From Lysobacter sp. ISL-50 (lineage in GTDB: Bacteria; Pseudomonadota; Gammaproteobacteria; Xanthomonadales; Xanthomonadaceae), in contig NZ_JAGGRI010000024.1 in the NCBI RefSeq assembly GCF_018612875.1, positions 1-64,000 of the forward strand: 64,000 nt of DNA, written 5' to 3'. Every line of letters begins with the position of its first letter. Position 1 is the first letter of the stretch. Of this stretch, positions 15,737-26,765 are shown piece after piece. Made by a program: the position numbers and the translations under genes. Under the pieces are notes generated by a model. The model was given only the letters and a program-made list of their open reading frames with translations, was not told where the DNA came from and made no database searches.

Positions 15737-17364
15737 GGCGACAGGCTCAACCAGCGGCTGGCGTGGCGGTCCAAGGCATTGGCCTGGAAGCCGCGCACGC
15801 GTTCGGCGACCAGGTGCTTGGAGGTGTAGAAGTACAAGGGAATCGCCGCGTTGTCGTTGAGCAGTCGCTGCTCGGCGGCGCGCAGCCAGGCGTTGCGCGC
15901 GGCTTCCGAATGCGCGCCGTCGGCACGGGCCAGGCGCTGGCGATAACCGGCGTCGTCGTAGCCCATCCAGTTCAGCGGGCCGTCGCTGCCGAAGGCGGCG
16001 AGGAAATTGCGCGCGTCGGGCAGATCGCCGATCCAGCCGCCGCGAAACACCTGGGTGATCGCGCGCTGCTTGCGGTTCTGCACGAACACCTTCCATTCCT
16101 CGTTGCGCAACCGCACCTGCACGCCGAGCGTCTGCCGCCACATCGCTGCGACCGCGAGCGCGAGCCGCCGATGCGGGGTGGAGGTGTTGTAGCGCAGCTC
16201 GATCACCAACGGCGTGTCGTCGGAGTAACCGGCATGGCGATACAGCGCGCGCGCATGCTGCTCGCGCTGGGCCTGCGTCAGCGTCGCCCACGGCATCGCC
16301 GCGGGCGTGTAGCCGGCGATGCCCGGCGGCACGATGCCGTAGGCCGGGGTTTCGCCCAGGCCGGTGACGTAGCGGGTGAGCTTGTCGCGATCGACCGCCA
16401 GCGCCAGCGCGCGGCGCAGCGCCAGCGCCTTGTCCTCGCACGGCGGCGCGGCGCAGGCGCCGTCGCGGAACGGCGGCTTGGTCAGATTGAGGCCGAGCCA
16501 GAACGCGCCGACATACGGCGACAGCCGCAACTGCGCGCCGAAGCGCCGGCGCAGCGCGGTCAACGGCTGCGGCGGCACGACTTCGGTGATGTGCAGATCG
16601 CCGGCGGCGAAGCGCTGCAGTTCGGCGGCGGCATCCTCGGTGACATGGAAGCGCACGCGTTGTATCGCCACCGAGGCGGCATCGTGGAACCGCGGATTCT
16701 TTTCGACCCGCAGATTCGCCTGCGGCGTCCACGCCTGCAGCCGGTAGGCGCCGTTGGACACCAGCCGGCCCGGCTGCGTGTGCTGCGCGCCGTATTGCTT
16801 CACCGCCGGCAGATACACCGGGAACGCGATCGGCAAGGTCAGCAGCGCCGGCAGCGAGGCGGCGCGGTTGAGGGTGAACACCACGGTCTGCGCGTCGGGC
16901 GCGGCCACGCCCAGGCGCTCGGGCGGCAATCGGCCGGCCTGCACCGCCTGGGCGTTGTCGAGCGCGTCGAACAATTCCCCGAACGGCGCCGCGGTGGCCG
17001 GCGCGAACGCGCGGCGGAAGCTGGCCAGGATCTGCGCCGCGTCCAGCGCTTCGCCGTTGCTCCAGCGCAGGCGCTCGCGCAGGCTGAAGGTCCAGGTGCG
17101 GCCGTCGGCCGACACCGTCCAGTTACGCGCCATGCCCGGCACCAGCCGCCCTTGCGCGTCCTCGGTGACCAGGCCCTCGTACAGATCCCGCAGGACGTTG
17201 CCGCAGGCCACTTCCTGGCAGCGGTGCGCGTCCAGCGTGCTCGGTTCCGGGCCGTTGCCGCGTTCCAATTGCGTGGCGGCCGCCTGCGCAGGCACGGCGG
17301 GCGCCACCAGCGCCAGTAGCAGGGCCGAACCATAGCGTTGCAGGACGGACGTTGTTCGGCGCAA
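15733..17364 (-). CDS. Peptide-type ABC substrate-binding protein (SBP_bac_5)
   Basis: Periplasmic binding protein of the OppA/DppA class, about 543 residues from the start chosen here. The TTG at 17364 begins a good signal peptide (LRRTTSVLQRYGSALLLALVA, cleaved near AQA-A). The frame stays open to 17433, but those extra residues are not leader-like. The mature protein opens with the family phrase NGPEPSTLDAHR. Two cysteine pairs (CQEVACG, and CAAPPC in the middle) may form disulfides. It is the first gene of the coupled operon with VIT1/CCC1 and OppB. The ligand is unknown: peptide, or a metal-chelate in view of the metal transporter next to it. Confidence 0.85.
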   Translation of the reverse strand: MRRTTSVLQRYGSALLLALVAPAVPAQAAATQLERGNGPEPSTLDAHRCQEVACGNVLRDLYEGLVTEDAQGRLVPGMARNWTVSADGRTWTFSLRERLRWSNGEALDAAQILASFRRAFAPATAAPFGELFDALDNAQAVQAGRLPPERLGVAAPDAQTVVFTLNRAASLPALLTLPIAFPVYLPAVKQYGAQHTQPGRLVSNGAYRLQAWTPQANLRVEKNPRFHDAASVAIQRVRFHVTEDAAAELQRFAAGDLHITEVVPPQPLTALRRRFGAQLRLSPYVGAFWLGLNLTKPPFRDGACAAPPCEDKALALRRALALAVDRDKLTRYVTGLGETPAYGIVPPGIAGYTPAAMPWATLTQAQREQHARALYRHAGYSDDTPLVIELRYNTSTPHRRLALAVAAMWRQTLGVQVRLRNEEWKVFVQNRKQRAITQVFRGGWIGDLPDARNFLAAFGSDGPLNWMGYDDAGYRQRLARADGAHSEAARNAWLRAAEQRLLNDNAAIPLYFYTSKHLVAERVRGFQANALDRHASRWLSLSP

Positions 17365-17570
17365 GACGGGCTCTACACTGCCTGGGTCTTGCGATTGTAG
17401 GCGACCCGCCGCATATCCAGACCCAGAAACCATGTGTACTCACGCAAGGTAGGATTCAGGGCATCGGACCGGCTCCCGTGTGACGGGGCGCCGGTTACGG
17501 GCGTTGCGTCGCGCCAAGCGGCCGCGGCCGGGCTCCGGTCCAGTCGATCGATTCAATCAGCGAGGTGGAT

Positions 17571-18950
17571 GTGTCCGGTCCCAGCCAGGTCAAGGATCTA
17601 GAGATTCCCGACATCAAGGGCGGCGCGCGCGCCGTGCTTGTCGATTACCTGGCCTCGGGCGCGCGCCCGGAGTCGGATTGGAAGATCGGTACCGAGCACG
17701 AGAAGTTCGGCTTCCGCACCGACGATCTGCGTCCGCCCACCTTCGACGGCGAGCGCGGCATCGAGGCCTTGCTGAAGGGCCTGACCCAGTTCGGCTGGGC
17801 GCCGGTGGAAGAAAAGGGCCGGGTGATCGCGCTGACCCGCGAGGACGCCTCGGTGTCGCTCGAGCCCGCCGGCCAGTTGGAATTGTCCGGCGCGCCGCTG
17901 GCGACCCTGCACGACACCTGCGTGGAAGCGGCCACCCATCTGCGCGAAGTGCGCACCGTCGCCGAGCCGATGGGGCTGGGCTTCCTCGGCATGGGCTTCC
18001 AGCCCAAGTGGCGCCGCGACGAAATGCCGTGGATGCCCAAGGGCCGCTACAAGATCATGCGCGAGTACATGCCCAAGGTCGGCGACCTCGGCCTGGACAT
18101 GATGACCCGCACCAGCACCGTGCAGGTCAATCTGGACGTGCGCGATGAAGCGGACATGGTGAAGAAATTCCGCGTCTCGCTGGCCTTGCAGCCGATCGCG
18201 ACGGCGCTGTTCGCCGATTCGCCGTTCACCGAAGGCAAGCCGAACGGCTACATGTCGTACCGCTCGCACATCTGGACCGACACCGACGCCGACCGCACCG
18301 GCCTGCTCGACTTCGTGTTCGAAGACGGCTTCGGTTACGAGCGCTATGTCGATTACCTGCTCGACGTGCCGATGTACTTCGTCTACCGCGACGGCGAATA
18401 CATCGACGCCGCCGGCCAGTCGTTCCGCGATTATCTCGACGGCAAACTGCCGGCATATCCGAACCAGCGCCCGACCTTGAAGGACTGGGCCGATCACACC
18501 ACCACCGCGTTCCCGGAAGTGCGCTTGAAGAAGTACCTGGAAATGCGCGGCGCCGACTCGGGCCCGTGGAACCGGATCTGCGCGCTGTCGGCGTTCTGGG
18601 TCGGCCTGTTGTACGACGCGGATGCGCTGGATGCGGCCTGGGACCTGGTGCTGGACTTCAATCCGGCCGAACGCCACGCTTTGCGCGACGGCGTGCCCAG
18701 GCACGGATTCCAGCTGCCGTTCCGCGACGGCAAGGTGCTGGACCTGGCGCGCCGCGCGCTGGAGATTTCCGCGCACGGCTTGAAGCGCCGCGCGCGCTTG
18801 AACCACAACGGCGCCGATGAGTCGATCTATCTGGAACCGTTGACCGAGTTCGTGGCGATGGGCAAGAGCCCGGCCGAGCGCAAGCTCGAACTGTTCCACG
18901 GGGCTTGGGGTGGGAGCGTGGACCCGGTGTTCAAGGAATTTGCGTACTGA
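17571..18950 (+). CDS. gshA: Glutamate-cysteine ligase, plant-type GshA
   Basis: First step of glutathione synthesis: ATP-dependent joining of glutamate and cysteine in the cytosol. The 459-residue protein belongs to the plant/proteobacterial GCS2-type family. Recognisable blocks are [12 protein letters not shown] (about 40), [13 protein letters not shown] (about 103), LGMGFQPKW (about 143) and the [12 protein letters not shown] strand (about 181). GTG at 17571 is preferred because GAGGT lies just before it; an upstream GTG at 17565 overlaps that site. Glutathione made here is the cofactor for FrmA/FrmB at 25616-27913. It is divergent from the binding-protein operon. Confidence 0.93.
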   Translation: MSGPSQVKDLEIPDIKGGARAVLVDYLASGARPESDWKIGTEHEKFGFRTDDLRPPTFDGERGIEALLKGLTQFGWAPVEEKGRVIALTREDASVSLEPAGQLELSGAPLATLHDTCVEAATHLREVRTVAEPMGLGFLGMGFQPKWRRDEMPWMPKGRYKIMREYMPKVGDLGLDMMTRTSTVQVNLDVRDEADMVKKFRVSLALQPIATALFADSPFTEGKPNGYMSYRSHIWTDTDADRTGLLDFVFEDGFGYERYVDYLLDVPMYFVYRDGEYIDAAGQSFRDYLDGKLPAYPNQRPTLKDWADHTTTAFPEVRLKKYLEMRGADSGPWNRICALSAFWVGLLYDADALDAAWDLVLDFNPAERHALRDGVPRHGFQLPFRDGKVLDLARRALEISAHGLKRRARLNHNGADESIYLEPLTEFVAMGKSPAERKLELFHGAWGGSVDPVFKEFAY

Positions 18951-18963
18951 TTGGTGGGGGGCG

Positions 18964-19008
18964 GGAAAAGCAAATCCTCCCCAACCCTCCTTTTTCAAAG
19001 GAGGGAGC
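18964..19008. repeat. Lone arm of the C/G-arm palindromic repeat
   Basis: One arm only: AAAAGCAAATCCTCC, then CTTTTTCAAAGGAGGG. It begins a few bases after the gshA stop and its internal CCTCC...GGAGG pairing may help terminate transcription. Confidence 0.75.
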
Positions 19009-19090
19009 GCATGCGCGGTGAGCGTGAGAGCAAGCCGCGGTGCCCTCAGCAAAACCTGCTGCATCCTCTCAGAAAAACTGGCTGTTCCCC

Positions 19091-20017
19091 TCAAACCAAC
19101 TTAGCCCTGGCCCCGCTACGCAGCGCCACCACCGCGCCGGCGATAATCAAAGCCGCGCCGATCAAGGTCGAAGCGCGCGCCGCGTGGTCGAACAACAACC
19201 AATCCAGCGCAGCGCTGACCGGCACCGCCACGTACATCAACGGCGCCAGCGTCGAAGCATTGTCCATGCCGCGATAAGCCAGATCGCGCAGCGACTGACT
19301 GCCCAGGCTGCACGCGGCCATGCCGATCAAGGCCAACGTCAGCACCCACGGCGGCTCGACCGCGAACGGTTGCGCCGGCAGATGCGTCAGTCCGAACAGC
19401 GCCAACGGCAATCCGACCAGCGACGCCTGCAGATACAACTTGAACTGATTGCGAAACGGCGGCTGATGCTGGGCGCTGCGATAGAACAGCACCTGCGAGG
19501 CTGCCATCGCGAAGCCGCCGAACAGCGACACTAGCGCATTGCCGTCGAGGCCGCGCGCATCCGGGCGCAGCACCGCCAGCACGCCGAGGAAGCCGACGAT
19601 CAGGCCGCCGATCGCCGCCGGACGCAGGCGTTCGCCCAGCCACAGCCACGCGATCAGCGGAATGAACAAGGGCCCGGTGTTGTAGAGCAGCACCGCGTGC
19701 AGCAGGTCGCCGCGCATCGCCGCGAGCACGAAGCAGCCCTGCGAGACGATCACGCATACCGCCCGCACCCAGCCCGGGCGATCGGCCAGCGACCACACCG
19801 CGCGCCAGTCCTCGCGCCGCGCCAGCGCGATCAGCACCAGGCCCGGAATCATGAAACGCAGCCAGGTCACCAGCTCCGGCGGCAGACCGCGGGTGTAGCG
19901 GCTGAGCAGGCCGAGCAGGGCCAGGCAGGTCGAGGCGGCGGCCATGAGGCCGGCGCGAAGGGCCAAGGGACGGGACGGCGACAGGACAACCGGGGAAATG
20001 ATCGGGGCGGCAGGCAT
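19091..20017 (-). CDS. EamA-family (DMT) transporter
   Basis: Inner-membrane exporter of the drug/metabolite superfamily, 308 residues with about ten membrane segments in two EamA halves (first about 20-145, second about 160-300). The ATG at 20017 is used; ten more codons are open upstream to 20047 but would eat into the 66-bp AT-rich gap shared with lysR. The substrate cannot be read from the sequence; related proteins export amino acids or metabolites. The divergent LysR gene is the likely regulator. Confidence 0.87.
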   Translation of the reverse strand: MPAAPIISPVVLSPSRPLALRAGLMAAASTCLALLGLLSRYTRGLPPELVTWLRFMIPGLVLIALARREDWRAVWSLADRPGWVRAVCVIVSQGCFVLAAMRGDLLHAVLLYNTGPLFIPLIAWLWLGERLRPAAIGGLIVGFLGVLAVLRPDARGLDGNALVSLFGGFAMAASQVLFYRSAQHQPPFRNQFKLYLQASLVGLPLALFGLTHLPAQPFAVEPPWVLTLALIGMAACSLGSQSLRDLAYRGMDNASTLAPLMYVAVPVSAALDWLLFDHAARASTLIGAALIIAGAVVALRSGARAKLV

Positions 20018-20083
20018 GTGGTAAATATATTCCCGCCAAAAATACATAAAAATCTGGAATTACTGGATTAGTGGTAAGTAAAA
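20018..20083. promoter_or_regulatory. Divergent promoter between eamA and lysR
   Basis: A 66-bp gap much richer in A/T than its surroundings (GTAAATATATTCC, AAAAATACATAAAAATC). It serves both genes. AT-rich intergenic DNA between a LysR gene and its target is the usual site of LysR binding. No single operator stands out clearly. Confidence 0.5.
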
Positions 20084-21004
20084 ATGACCACAGATGCCTC
20101 CTCGCCCCGCCGCCTGCCGCCGCTGCGCGCCCTGCAGGCCTTCGCCGCCGTCGTGCGTTACGACGGCATGCGCCGCGCCGCCGAGCGCATGCACCTCAGC
20201 CACGCCGCGCTGAGCCAGCACGTGCAGCACCTGGAGGAAGCCTTCGGTCTGCGCCTGCTCGATCGCAGCGGCGGCCGCGCGCGGCCGACCCCGCTGGGAC
20301 GCGAGTACGGCGAGGCGTTGATCGCCGGCTTCGAACAGATCGAGGCGGCGACCGCGCGCTTGCGCCTGCGCGGCGACGAAAGCCGGCGGCTGGTGCTGGG
20401 CGCGCCGACCAGCCTCAGCGTCAGCCTGCTGTTGCCGCGCATCGACGAATTCTCCGCCCAGGCCGGCTTCGACCTGCAACTGTTCTGCCCGGCCTCCGCG
20501 CCGGATCTGGCGCAGGCGCGCGTGCATGCGCTGCTGATGCACGGCGATCCGCGCGCGCAGGGATTGCAGGGCGAGTTGCTGTTCGAACAGGCGCTGGTGC
20601 CGGTGGCTTCGCCCGAGCTGATCGCGCGGATGGATTCGCAACGCTGGTGGCAGGAACCGGCGCCCGGCGTGCGCGTGCTGCACGTGGTCAGCGAGGGTTG
20701 GCGTCAGGATTGGCCGGCGTGGTTCGGCGACGACCTCGCCGCGTGGCCGCTGCCGCAACTGAGCCTGTCTTCGCCGATGCCGGCGATCAGCGCGGCGCTG
20801 GCCGGGCAGGGCATCGCGCTGCTGTATCCGCGATTGATCGCCGAGCGTCTGGCCAGCGGCGAATTGCGGGTGCTGGCTTCGCCGCGGCCGGGACCGGTGA
20901 AGCGCCTGTATCTGGCGTGGTTGCCCGAAGCCGGCGGCGGCGCGCGGCTGGGATGGGTGCGCGATTGGCTGTCGGGGTTGTTGCGCGGTGAGGCTTCGGG
21001 CTGA
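20084..21004 (+). CDS. LysR-family transcriptional regulator
   Basis: 306-residue LysR protein: winged helix-turn-helix at about 12-72 (LRALQAFAAVVRYDGMRRAA, then LSHAALSQHVQHLEE), followed by a type-2 periplasmic-binding effector fold from about 95. The length and layout resemble GcvA-like members. It is divergent from the EamA transporter with a 66-bp gap, so it probably controls that gene and itself. The effector is unknown. Confidence 0.9.
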   Translation: MTTDASSPRRLPPLRALQAFAAVVRYDGMRRAAERMHLSHAALSQHVQHLEEAFGLRLLDRSGGRARPTPLGREYGEALIAGFEQIEAATARLRLRGDESRRLVLGAPTSLSVSLLLPRIDEFSAQAGFDLQLFCPASAPDLAQARVHALLMHGDPRAQGLQGELLFEQALVPVASPELIARMDSQRWWQEPAPGVRVLHVVSEGWRQDWPAWFGDDLAAWPLPQLSLSSPMPAISAALAGQGIALLYPRLIAERLASGELRVLASPRPGPVKRLYLAWLPEAGGGARLGWVRDWLSGLLRGEASG

Positions 21005-21036
21005 GCCTGTGGGTGGTTATGCGGCGATCGGAGCGG

Positions 21037-21122
21037 AAAGCATCGGGGCTGAAGCCCCTCCCACAACAGATTTCATAACCACGCGAGCTTTTGTGGGAGG
21101 GGCTTCAGCCCCGATGCTTTTC
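21037..21122. repeat. REP-type pair (outward-facing arms)
   Basis: Two arms of the GGGAGGGGCTTCAGCCCCGA family, at 21037-21067 and 21090-21122, here with the C/T-rich sides inward. They sit between the converging lysR and TPR-protein genes. Confidence 0.85.
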
Positions 21123-21140
21123 TCTCAGCCCACCGCGCCC

Positions 21141-21896
21141 TCACACCGTCTGCATGCGCTTAACCAACTCCTTGAGCTGATCCAACTCCGGCTTATGCAT
21201 CTTGCGCGCATACGCCGGCAGCCGCTTCGCCTTGGCCAGCGCCTGCTCGCACAACTCGCGCGCGCGCCCCAGTTCGCCCCAGCCGATCAGGCATTCGGCA
21301 TAGCGCACATGCGGCTGAAACCCGCTGCTATAGCCGACCAGGGTTTCGAATTCTTCCTTCGCCTTGGCCTGGTCGCCCAGCGCCGCGACCGCGCGCGCAT
21401 AGGTCAGATGGCCTTCGGGCGAGCGGAAATCCGCATGCTTGGCGATCAGCTCATCCAACGTCTGCCGCGCCTGCGCGGCATCGCCGGCTTCGAGCAGCGC
21501 ATGAGCGAGCTTGACCTGCAGATGCGGATCGTCGCGATGCACGCCGCTGAGCGCGGCGCGGTACATCGGCAGCGCCTCGCCGGCGCGGCCGGCGGCCAGC
21601 AGCGCATCGGCCAGACGCATGCGGTTGTCGGTGGTGGCCGAGGTGTCGTAGGCGTCCTGGGCCTCGCGCAGCTCGCGGCCCGGGTCCAGCATCCGCCGCA
21701 CATTGCCGACCAGGGCGCGGCCGTGCTGGGTGTGGCGCTGCTCGGGCAGCCAGATGGCGAAGGCGTAGACCACGCTGCCGAGCAGCGGAAACATGAAGAG
21801 AATCATCAACCAGTAGCGATCCTGTCCGCTGCGCACCGCGTGCACGGCGAAACACAGCGCGACCAGGACGTGCAATCCCAGGCCCAGATACGGCAT
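21141..21896 (-). CDS. Membrane protein with PLD-nuclease-like N-terminus and TPR repeats
   Basis: 251 residues. Two membrane segments at about 4-22 and 28-48 (YWLMILFMFPLLGSVVYAFAIWLPE) resemble the PLDc_N membrane hairpin. They are followed by at least three TPR-like helix pairs (about 80-225: MRLADALLAAGRAGEALPMY, VKLAHALLEAGDAAQAR, YARAVAALGDQAKAKEEF). The ATG at 21896 has AAGGA upstream; sixteen more codons are open but lack a ribosome site. Probably a membrane scaffold facing the cytosol or periplasm. The function is unknown and the gene is alone. Confidence 0.8.
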   Translation of the reverse strand: MPYLGLGLHVLVALCFAVHAVRSGQDRYWLMILFMFPLLGSVVYAFAIWLPEQRHTQHGRALVGNVRRMLDPGRELREAQDAYDTSATTDNRMRLADALLAAGRAGEALPMYRAALSGVHRDDPHLQVKLAHALLEAGDAAQARQTLDELIAKHADFRSPEGHLTYARAVAALGDQAKAKEEFETLVGYSSGFQPHVRYAECLIGWGELGRARELCEQALAKAKRLPAYARKMHKPELDQLKELVKRMQTV

Positions 21897-21974
21897 GACG
21901 CGTTCCTTGCGAGATGGGGAGGCGGAAACGGGCGACAGTGTCACGGTTTGGCGACGCTAGCGCCAGGGGGCGAT

Positions 21975-22066
21975 GTTTTTGTAGGAGGGGCTTCAGCCCC
22001 GATGCTTTTCGCTCAGATCGCCGCGCCGGATCGAAAAGCATCGGGGCTGAAGCCCCTCCACAGAAG
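21975..22066. repeat. REP-type pair upstream of ppc
   Basis: Facing arms of the GGAGGGGCTTCAGCCCCGATGC family, separated by about 35 bp, in the gap between the TPR-protein gene and ppc. Confidence 0.85.
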
Positions 22067-22173
22067 CTGCCGGCGAATCGGATTGAAGGCCTCAACAAAC
22101 TCGTTTCAGCTGTAACCAAGCCGATGCAAGCAACATGCTGCAATGCACAAGCCACTGAGATAGCCTTGGCCGA

Positions 22174-24921
22174 ATGAACGTCATGAACGACACCAGCGAC
22201 GAACCCCTGCGCGCGATCGACTTCGCCTCCACCGACGCGCTGCTGCGCGACGACGTCAAGATGCTCGGCGCGCTGGTCGGCGAGATCCTCGCCGAGCAAC
22301 GCGGCGACGGCTTTCTCGACGATGTCGAACGCCTGCGCCGCGCCGCCATCCGCCGCCGCGAAGCGCAAGCGCCGATCGCCGCGCTGGCCGATGCGCTGGC
22401 CGATATCGACCTGGATCAGGCCAGCGATCTGGTGCGCGCGTTCGCGACGTATTTCCAGGCGGTCAATCTGGCCGAACGCGTGCACCGCATCCGCCGCCGC
22501 CGCGACTACGAGCGCCGCGGCGCCGATCCCCAGCCCGGCGGGCTGCGCGATGCGATCGGCACGCTCGCGCGCCTGGGCGTCAGCGCGGAGGAAGTCGCCG
22601 CCCTGCTGCCGCGGCTGCGGATCGAGCCGGTGTTCACCGCGCATCCAACCGAAGCGGTGCGACGCGCGCTGCTCGAAAAAGAAAGAACCATCGTCGGCTG
22701 CTTGGTCGCCGACATCGACCGCGGCCGCACCCCGCCCGAACGCCGCGCCGACCGCGAGCGCATCCGCCTCGCCCTGACCGCGAGCTGGCAGACCGCCGAA
22801 GCGCCCGCGGCCAAGCCCAGCGTCGCGGATGAGTTCGAGCACGTCGGCTTCTATCTGTCCGACGTGCTCTACCGGGTGCTGCCGGTCTATTACGAAATGT
22901 TCGAAGAGGCGCTGGGCGAAACCTACGGCGCCGCCGCCGCGCTGCCCGACGTGCTCGGCTTCGGCACCTGGGTCGGCGGCGACATGGACGGCAATCCCAA
23001 CGTCGGCGCCGACACCATCGCCGCGACCCTGGCCGGACAACGCGCGCTGGTGCTCAACGCCTATCGCCGCGATCTGGCTTCGATGGCCGAACTGCTGAGC
23101 CAGTCGGTCACCCGCGTGCGCGTGGACGACGCGGTGCTGGCGCGGGTCGAGGACTATCGCTACCAACTGCCGAAGGCCGCCGCGCTGCTCAAGCCGCGTC
23201 ACGCCGACATGCCATATCGCAACCTGCTCGGGTTGATGGCCGCGCGCCTGCAGGCGACCAGCGACGAAAGCGTGCACGGCTATCCCGATGCCGCCGCGTT
23301 CCTGGCCGACATCGTGCTGATCGAGCGCAGTCTGGCCGCGAATCAGGGCGAACACGGCGGCGGCTTCGCGGTGCGGCGTCTGCGCCGTCGCGCGGAGTGC
23401 TTCGGTTTCCATCTGGCCAGCCTCGACCTGCGCCAGGATTCGGGCACGCACGACGCCGCGCTCGCCGCGCTGCTGGATCTGCCGCAATGGGAATCGATGG
23501 ACGTGGCCGCGCGCGCCGCGCGCCTGCACGAACTGCTCGACGGCGAGGCGCCGCCGGCGCGCGCCGCCGCGGCCGCCGCGCAACCGACGCTCGATGTGTT
23601 CCGCGCCGTCGCCCGTCTGCGGCCGCGCTACGGCGAGCGCGCGTTCGGGCCGTACATCGTCAGCATGAGCCGCAGCGCCGCCGACGCGTTGGCGGTGCTG
23701 GCGCTGGCCAAGACCGCCGGCTGCCTCGACGGTAGCGGCCGCGTGCCGCTGGACGTGGCGCCGCTGTTCGAAACCGTCGATGACCTGGACGCGGCCGCCG
23801 ACACCTTGCGCGCCTTGTTCGCCGACCCGATGTACCGCGCGCATCTGCGCGCGCGCGGCGATCGCCAGGTGGTCATGCTCGGTTATTCCGACAGCGCCAA
23901 GGACGGCGGCATGGTCGCCTCGCGCTGGGCGCTGCAGCAGACCCAGATCGCGCTGACCGCGCTGGCCCACGACAGCGGCGTGCGCATCGCCTTCTTCCAC
24001 GGCCGCGGCGGTTCGATCAGCCGCGGCGGCGGCAAGACCGAGCGCGCGGTGATCGCCGCGCCGCGCGGCTCGGTCGATGGCTATCTGCGCCTGACCGAGC
24101 AGGGCGAAGTCATCCATCGCAAATACGGCATCCGCGCGCTGGCGTTGCGCAATCTGGAGCAGACCACCGGCGCGGTATTGCGCGCGACCCTGCGGCCGCG
24201 TCCGCCGGAACCGCGCGAAGCCGGTTGGCGGAGCATCGCCGGCGATCTGGCCGGCACCGCGCGCGCTCACTACCGCGCGCTGGTGCACGAGGACGCGGCG
24301 TTCCCGGCGTATTTCCGCGCGGCCACGCCGATCGACGTGATCGAGCGGCTGCGGATCGGCTCGCGTCCGGCCAAGCGCGCCGGCGCCGGCGATATTTCTT
24401 CGTTACGCGCGATTCCGTGGGTGTTCGCCTGGTCGCAGAACCGCGCCGGGCTGACCGCGTGGTACGGCGTCGGCACCGGCCTGGCCCAGGCGCTGGACCG
24501 GCACGGCCGCGAGACGCTGGCCGAAATGGCGCGCGACTGGCCGTTCTTCGGCACCTTGATCGACGATCTGGAAATGGTCCTGGCCAAGTCCGATCCGGCG
24601 ATCTTCGAGCGTTACTCGATGCTCGCCGCCGATCTGGCCGAGGGCGATCTGCATGCGCGCTTCCATCCGGGCATCGCGGAGGAGTTCGAACGCACGCGGC
24701 GCGCGGTGCTGACGATCAAGGGCAGCGATGAATTGCTGGCCGGCGATCATCGCTTGCGGCAGTCGATTCGCTTGCGCAACCCGTATGTCGATCCGATCAG
24801 TCTGTTGCAGGTCGATCTGCTCGCGCGCTGGCGCGCGGCGGGACGGCAGGAGGATGCGTTGTTGCAGGCGCTGGTGGCTACGGTGAATGGGATCGCGGCT
24901 GGGGTGCAGAATACGGGGTGA
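22174..24921 (+). CDS. ppc: Phosphoenolpyruvate carboxylase
   Basis: Makes oxaloacetate from phosphoenolpyruvate and bicarbonate to refill the TCA cycle. At 915 residues it is of normal length. The catalytic motifs are all present: FTAHPTE with His157, [10 protein letters not shown] beginning at residue 570, and [13 protein letters not shown] with His609. The C-terminus ends NTG as in the family, where the last residues close the active site. Two start codons (22174 and 22183) are possible and differ by three residues. The gene is monocistronic and followed by a clear intrinsic terminator. Confidence 0.95.
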   Translation: MNVMNDTSDEPLRAIDFASTDALLRDDVKMLGALVGEILAEQRGDGFLDDVERLRRAAIRRREAQAPIAALADALADIDLDQASDLVRAFATYFQAVNLAERVHRIRRRRDYERRGADPQPGGLRDAIGTLARLGVSAEEVAALLPRLRIEPVFTAHPTEAVRRALLEKERTIVGCLVADIDRGRTPPERRADRERIRLALTASWQTAEAPAAKPSVADEFEHVGFYLSDVLYRVLPVYYEMFEEALGETYGAAAALPDVLGFGTWVGGDMDGNPNVGADTIAATLAGQRALVLNAYRRDLASMAELLSQSVTRVRVDDAVLARVEDYRYQLPKAAALLKPRHADMPYRNLLGLMAARLQATSDESVHGYPDAAAFLADIVLIERSLAANQGEHGGGFAVRRLRRRAECFGFHLASLDLRQDSGTHDAALAALLDLPQWESMDVAARAARLHELLDGEAPPARAAAAAAQPTLDVFRAVARLRPRYGERAFGPYIVSMSRSAADALAVLALAKTAGCLDGSGRVPLDVAPLFETVDDLDAAADTLRALFADPMYRAHLRARGDRQVVMLGYSDSAKDGGMVASRWALQQTQIALTALAHDSGVRIAFFHGRGGSISRGGGKTERAVIAAPRGSVDGYLRLTEQGEVIHRKYGIRALALRNLEQTTGAVLRATLRPRPPEPREAGWRSIAGDLAGTARAHYRALVHEDAAFPAYFRAATPIDVIERLRIGSRPAKRAGAGDISSLRAIPWVFAWSQNRAGLTAWYGVGTGLAQALDRHGRETLAEMARDWPFFGTLIDDLEMVLAKSDPAIFERYSMLAADLAEGDLHARFHPGIAEEFERTRRAVLTIKGSDELLAGDHRLRQSIRLRNPYVDPISLLQVDLLARWRAAGRQEDALLQALVATVNGIAAGVQNTG

Positions 24922-24946
24922 GGGGTTTGGCACCTGCGGGGTTGGA

Positions 24947-24980
24947 AACGGCGCGCTTTTTTAAGCGCGCCGTTTTTTTT
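24947..24980 (+). terminator. Intrinsic terminator of ppc
   Basis: Perfect 12-bp stem AACGGCGCGCTT / AAGCGCGCCGTT with a TTTT loop, then six more T. It starts 25 bp after the ppc stop. Confidence 0.93.
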
Positions 24981-24984
24981 GGAG

Positions 24985-25147
24985 CAAGAGCAAATCCCCC
25001 CTGGCCCCCCTTTTTCAAAGGGGGGAACCCGGTCTGGGGGAGGCGTCGAGGCGGGCACCGCCAACCGGTGCCCCCTTTGAAAAAGGGGGCAAGCGCCCCG
25101 CGCAGCACGAAGCCTGAGCATCCCCCAGCGCGGGGGATTTGCCCCGC
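24985..25147. repeat. C/G-arm palindromic repeat, arms in reversed order
   Basis: One arm (GCAAATCCCCCCTGG, then TTTTTCAAAGGGG) at about 24985-25026 and an opposed arm (CCCCCTTTGAAAAAGGGGG to GCGGGGGATTTGC) at about 25072-25145. The arms point away from each other, unlike the usual facing order, and about 45 bp separates them. Confidence 0.8.
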
Positions 25148-25174
25148 ACTCGCCAGCCCCCCGATCCATATCCT

Positions 25175-25193
25175 GATACTATCCCCCAGTATC
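25175..25193. promoter_or_regulatory. FrmR operator
   Basis: GATACT-ATCCCCC-AGTATC: 6-bp inverted arms around a C tract. This is the layout of the known E. coli FrmR site (A/T arms around a C run) and of other CsoR/RcnR-family operators. It lies 36 bp before frmR, so FrmR should repress its own operon here until formaldehyde appears. Confidence 0.75.
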
Positions 25194-25229
25194 CAGCGCC
25201 CGCCGCCGACACCGTCCAAGGCCGCCGAC

Positions 25230-25505
25230 ATGCCGCATTCCCCCGCCGAGAAAAAAATCGTCCTCACCCGCGTGCGCCGCATCAAGGGCCAGACCGAAGC
25301 CCTGGAGCGCGCGCTGGAGCAAGGCAGCGAATGCGCGGCCGTGCTGCAGCAGATCGCCGCGATCCGCGGCGCGATCAACGGGCTGATGGCGCAAGTGCTC
25401 GAAAGCCATATCCGCGAAGAACTCGGGCAGGCGGTGGCTTCGCAAAAACATCGCAGCGCCAGCATCGACGAAGTCGCCGCGCTGGTGCGTTCGTACCTCA
25501 AATGA
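25230..25505 (+). CDS. frmR: Formaldehyde-sensing repressor FrmR
   Basis: 91-residue all-helical repressor of the CsoR/RcnR family. The sensor residues match E. coli FrmR by position: Pro2 and Cys35, which formaldehyde bridges, plus His60 and Glu64. The segments [11 protein letters not shown] and VLESHIRE are near identical to the E. coli protein. The frame is open upstream to 24918, but the ATG at 25230 is the one that gives Pro2, which the mechanism needs. First gene of the frm operon, with its operator just upstream. Confidence 0.93.
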   Translation: MPHSPAEKKIVLTRVRRIKGQTEALERALEQGSECAAVLQQIAAIRGAINGLMAQVLESHIREELGQAVASQKHRSASIDEVAALVRSYLK

Positions 25506-25549
25506 AATCGCCGCGCGCATCAAAGGGCGGCGCGGCGATTCACCGTTAA

Positions 25550-26740
<1,191 letters not shown>

Positions 26741-26765
26741 TCGAGATCGGATGGAGCATTGGCGG

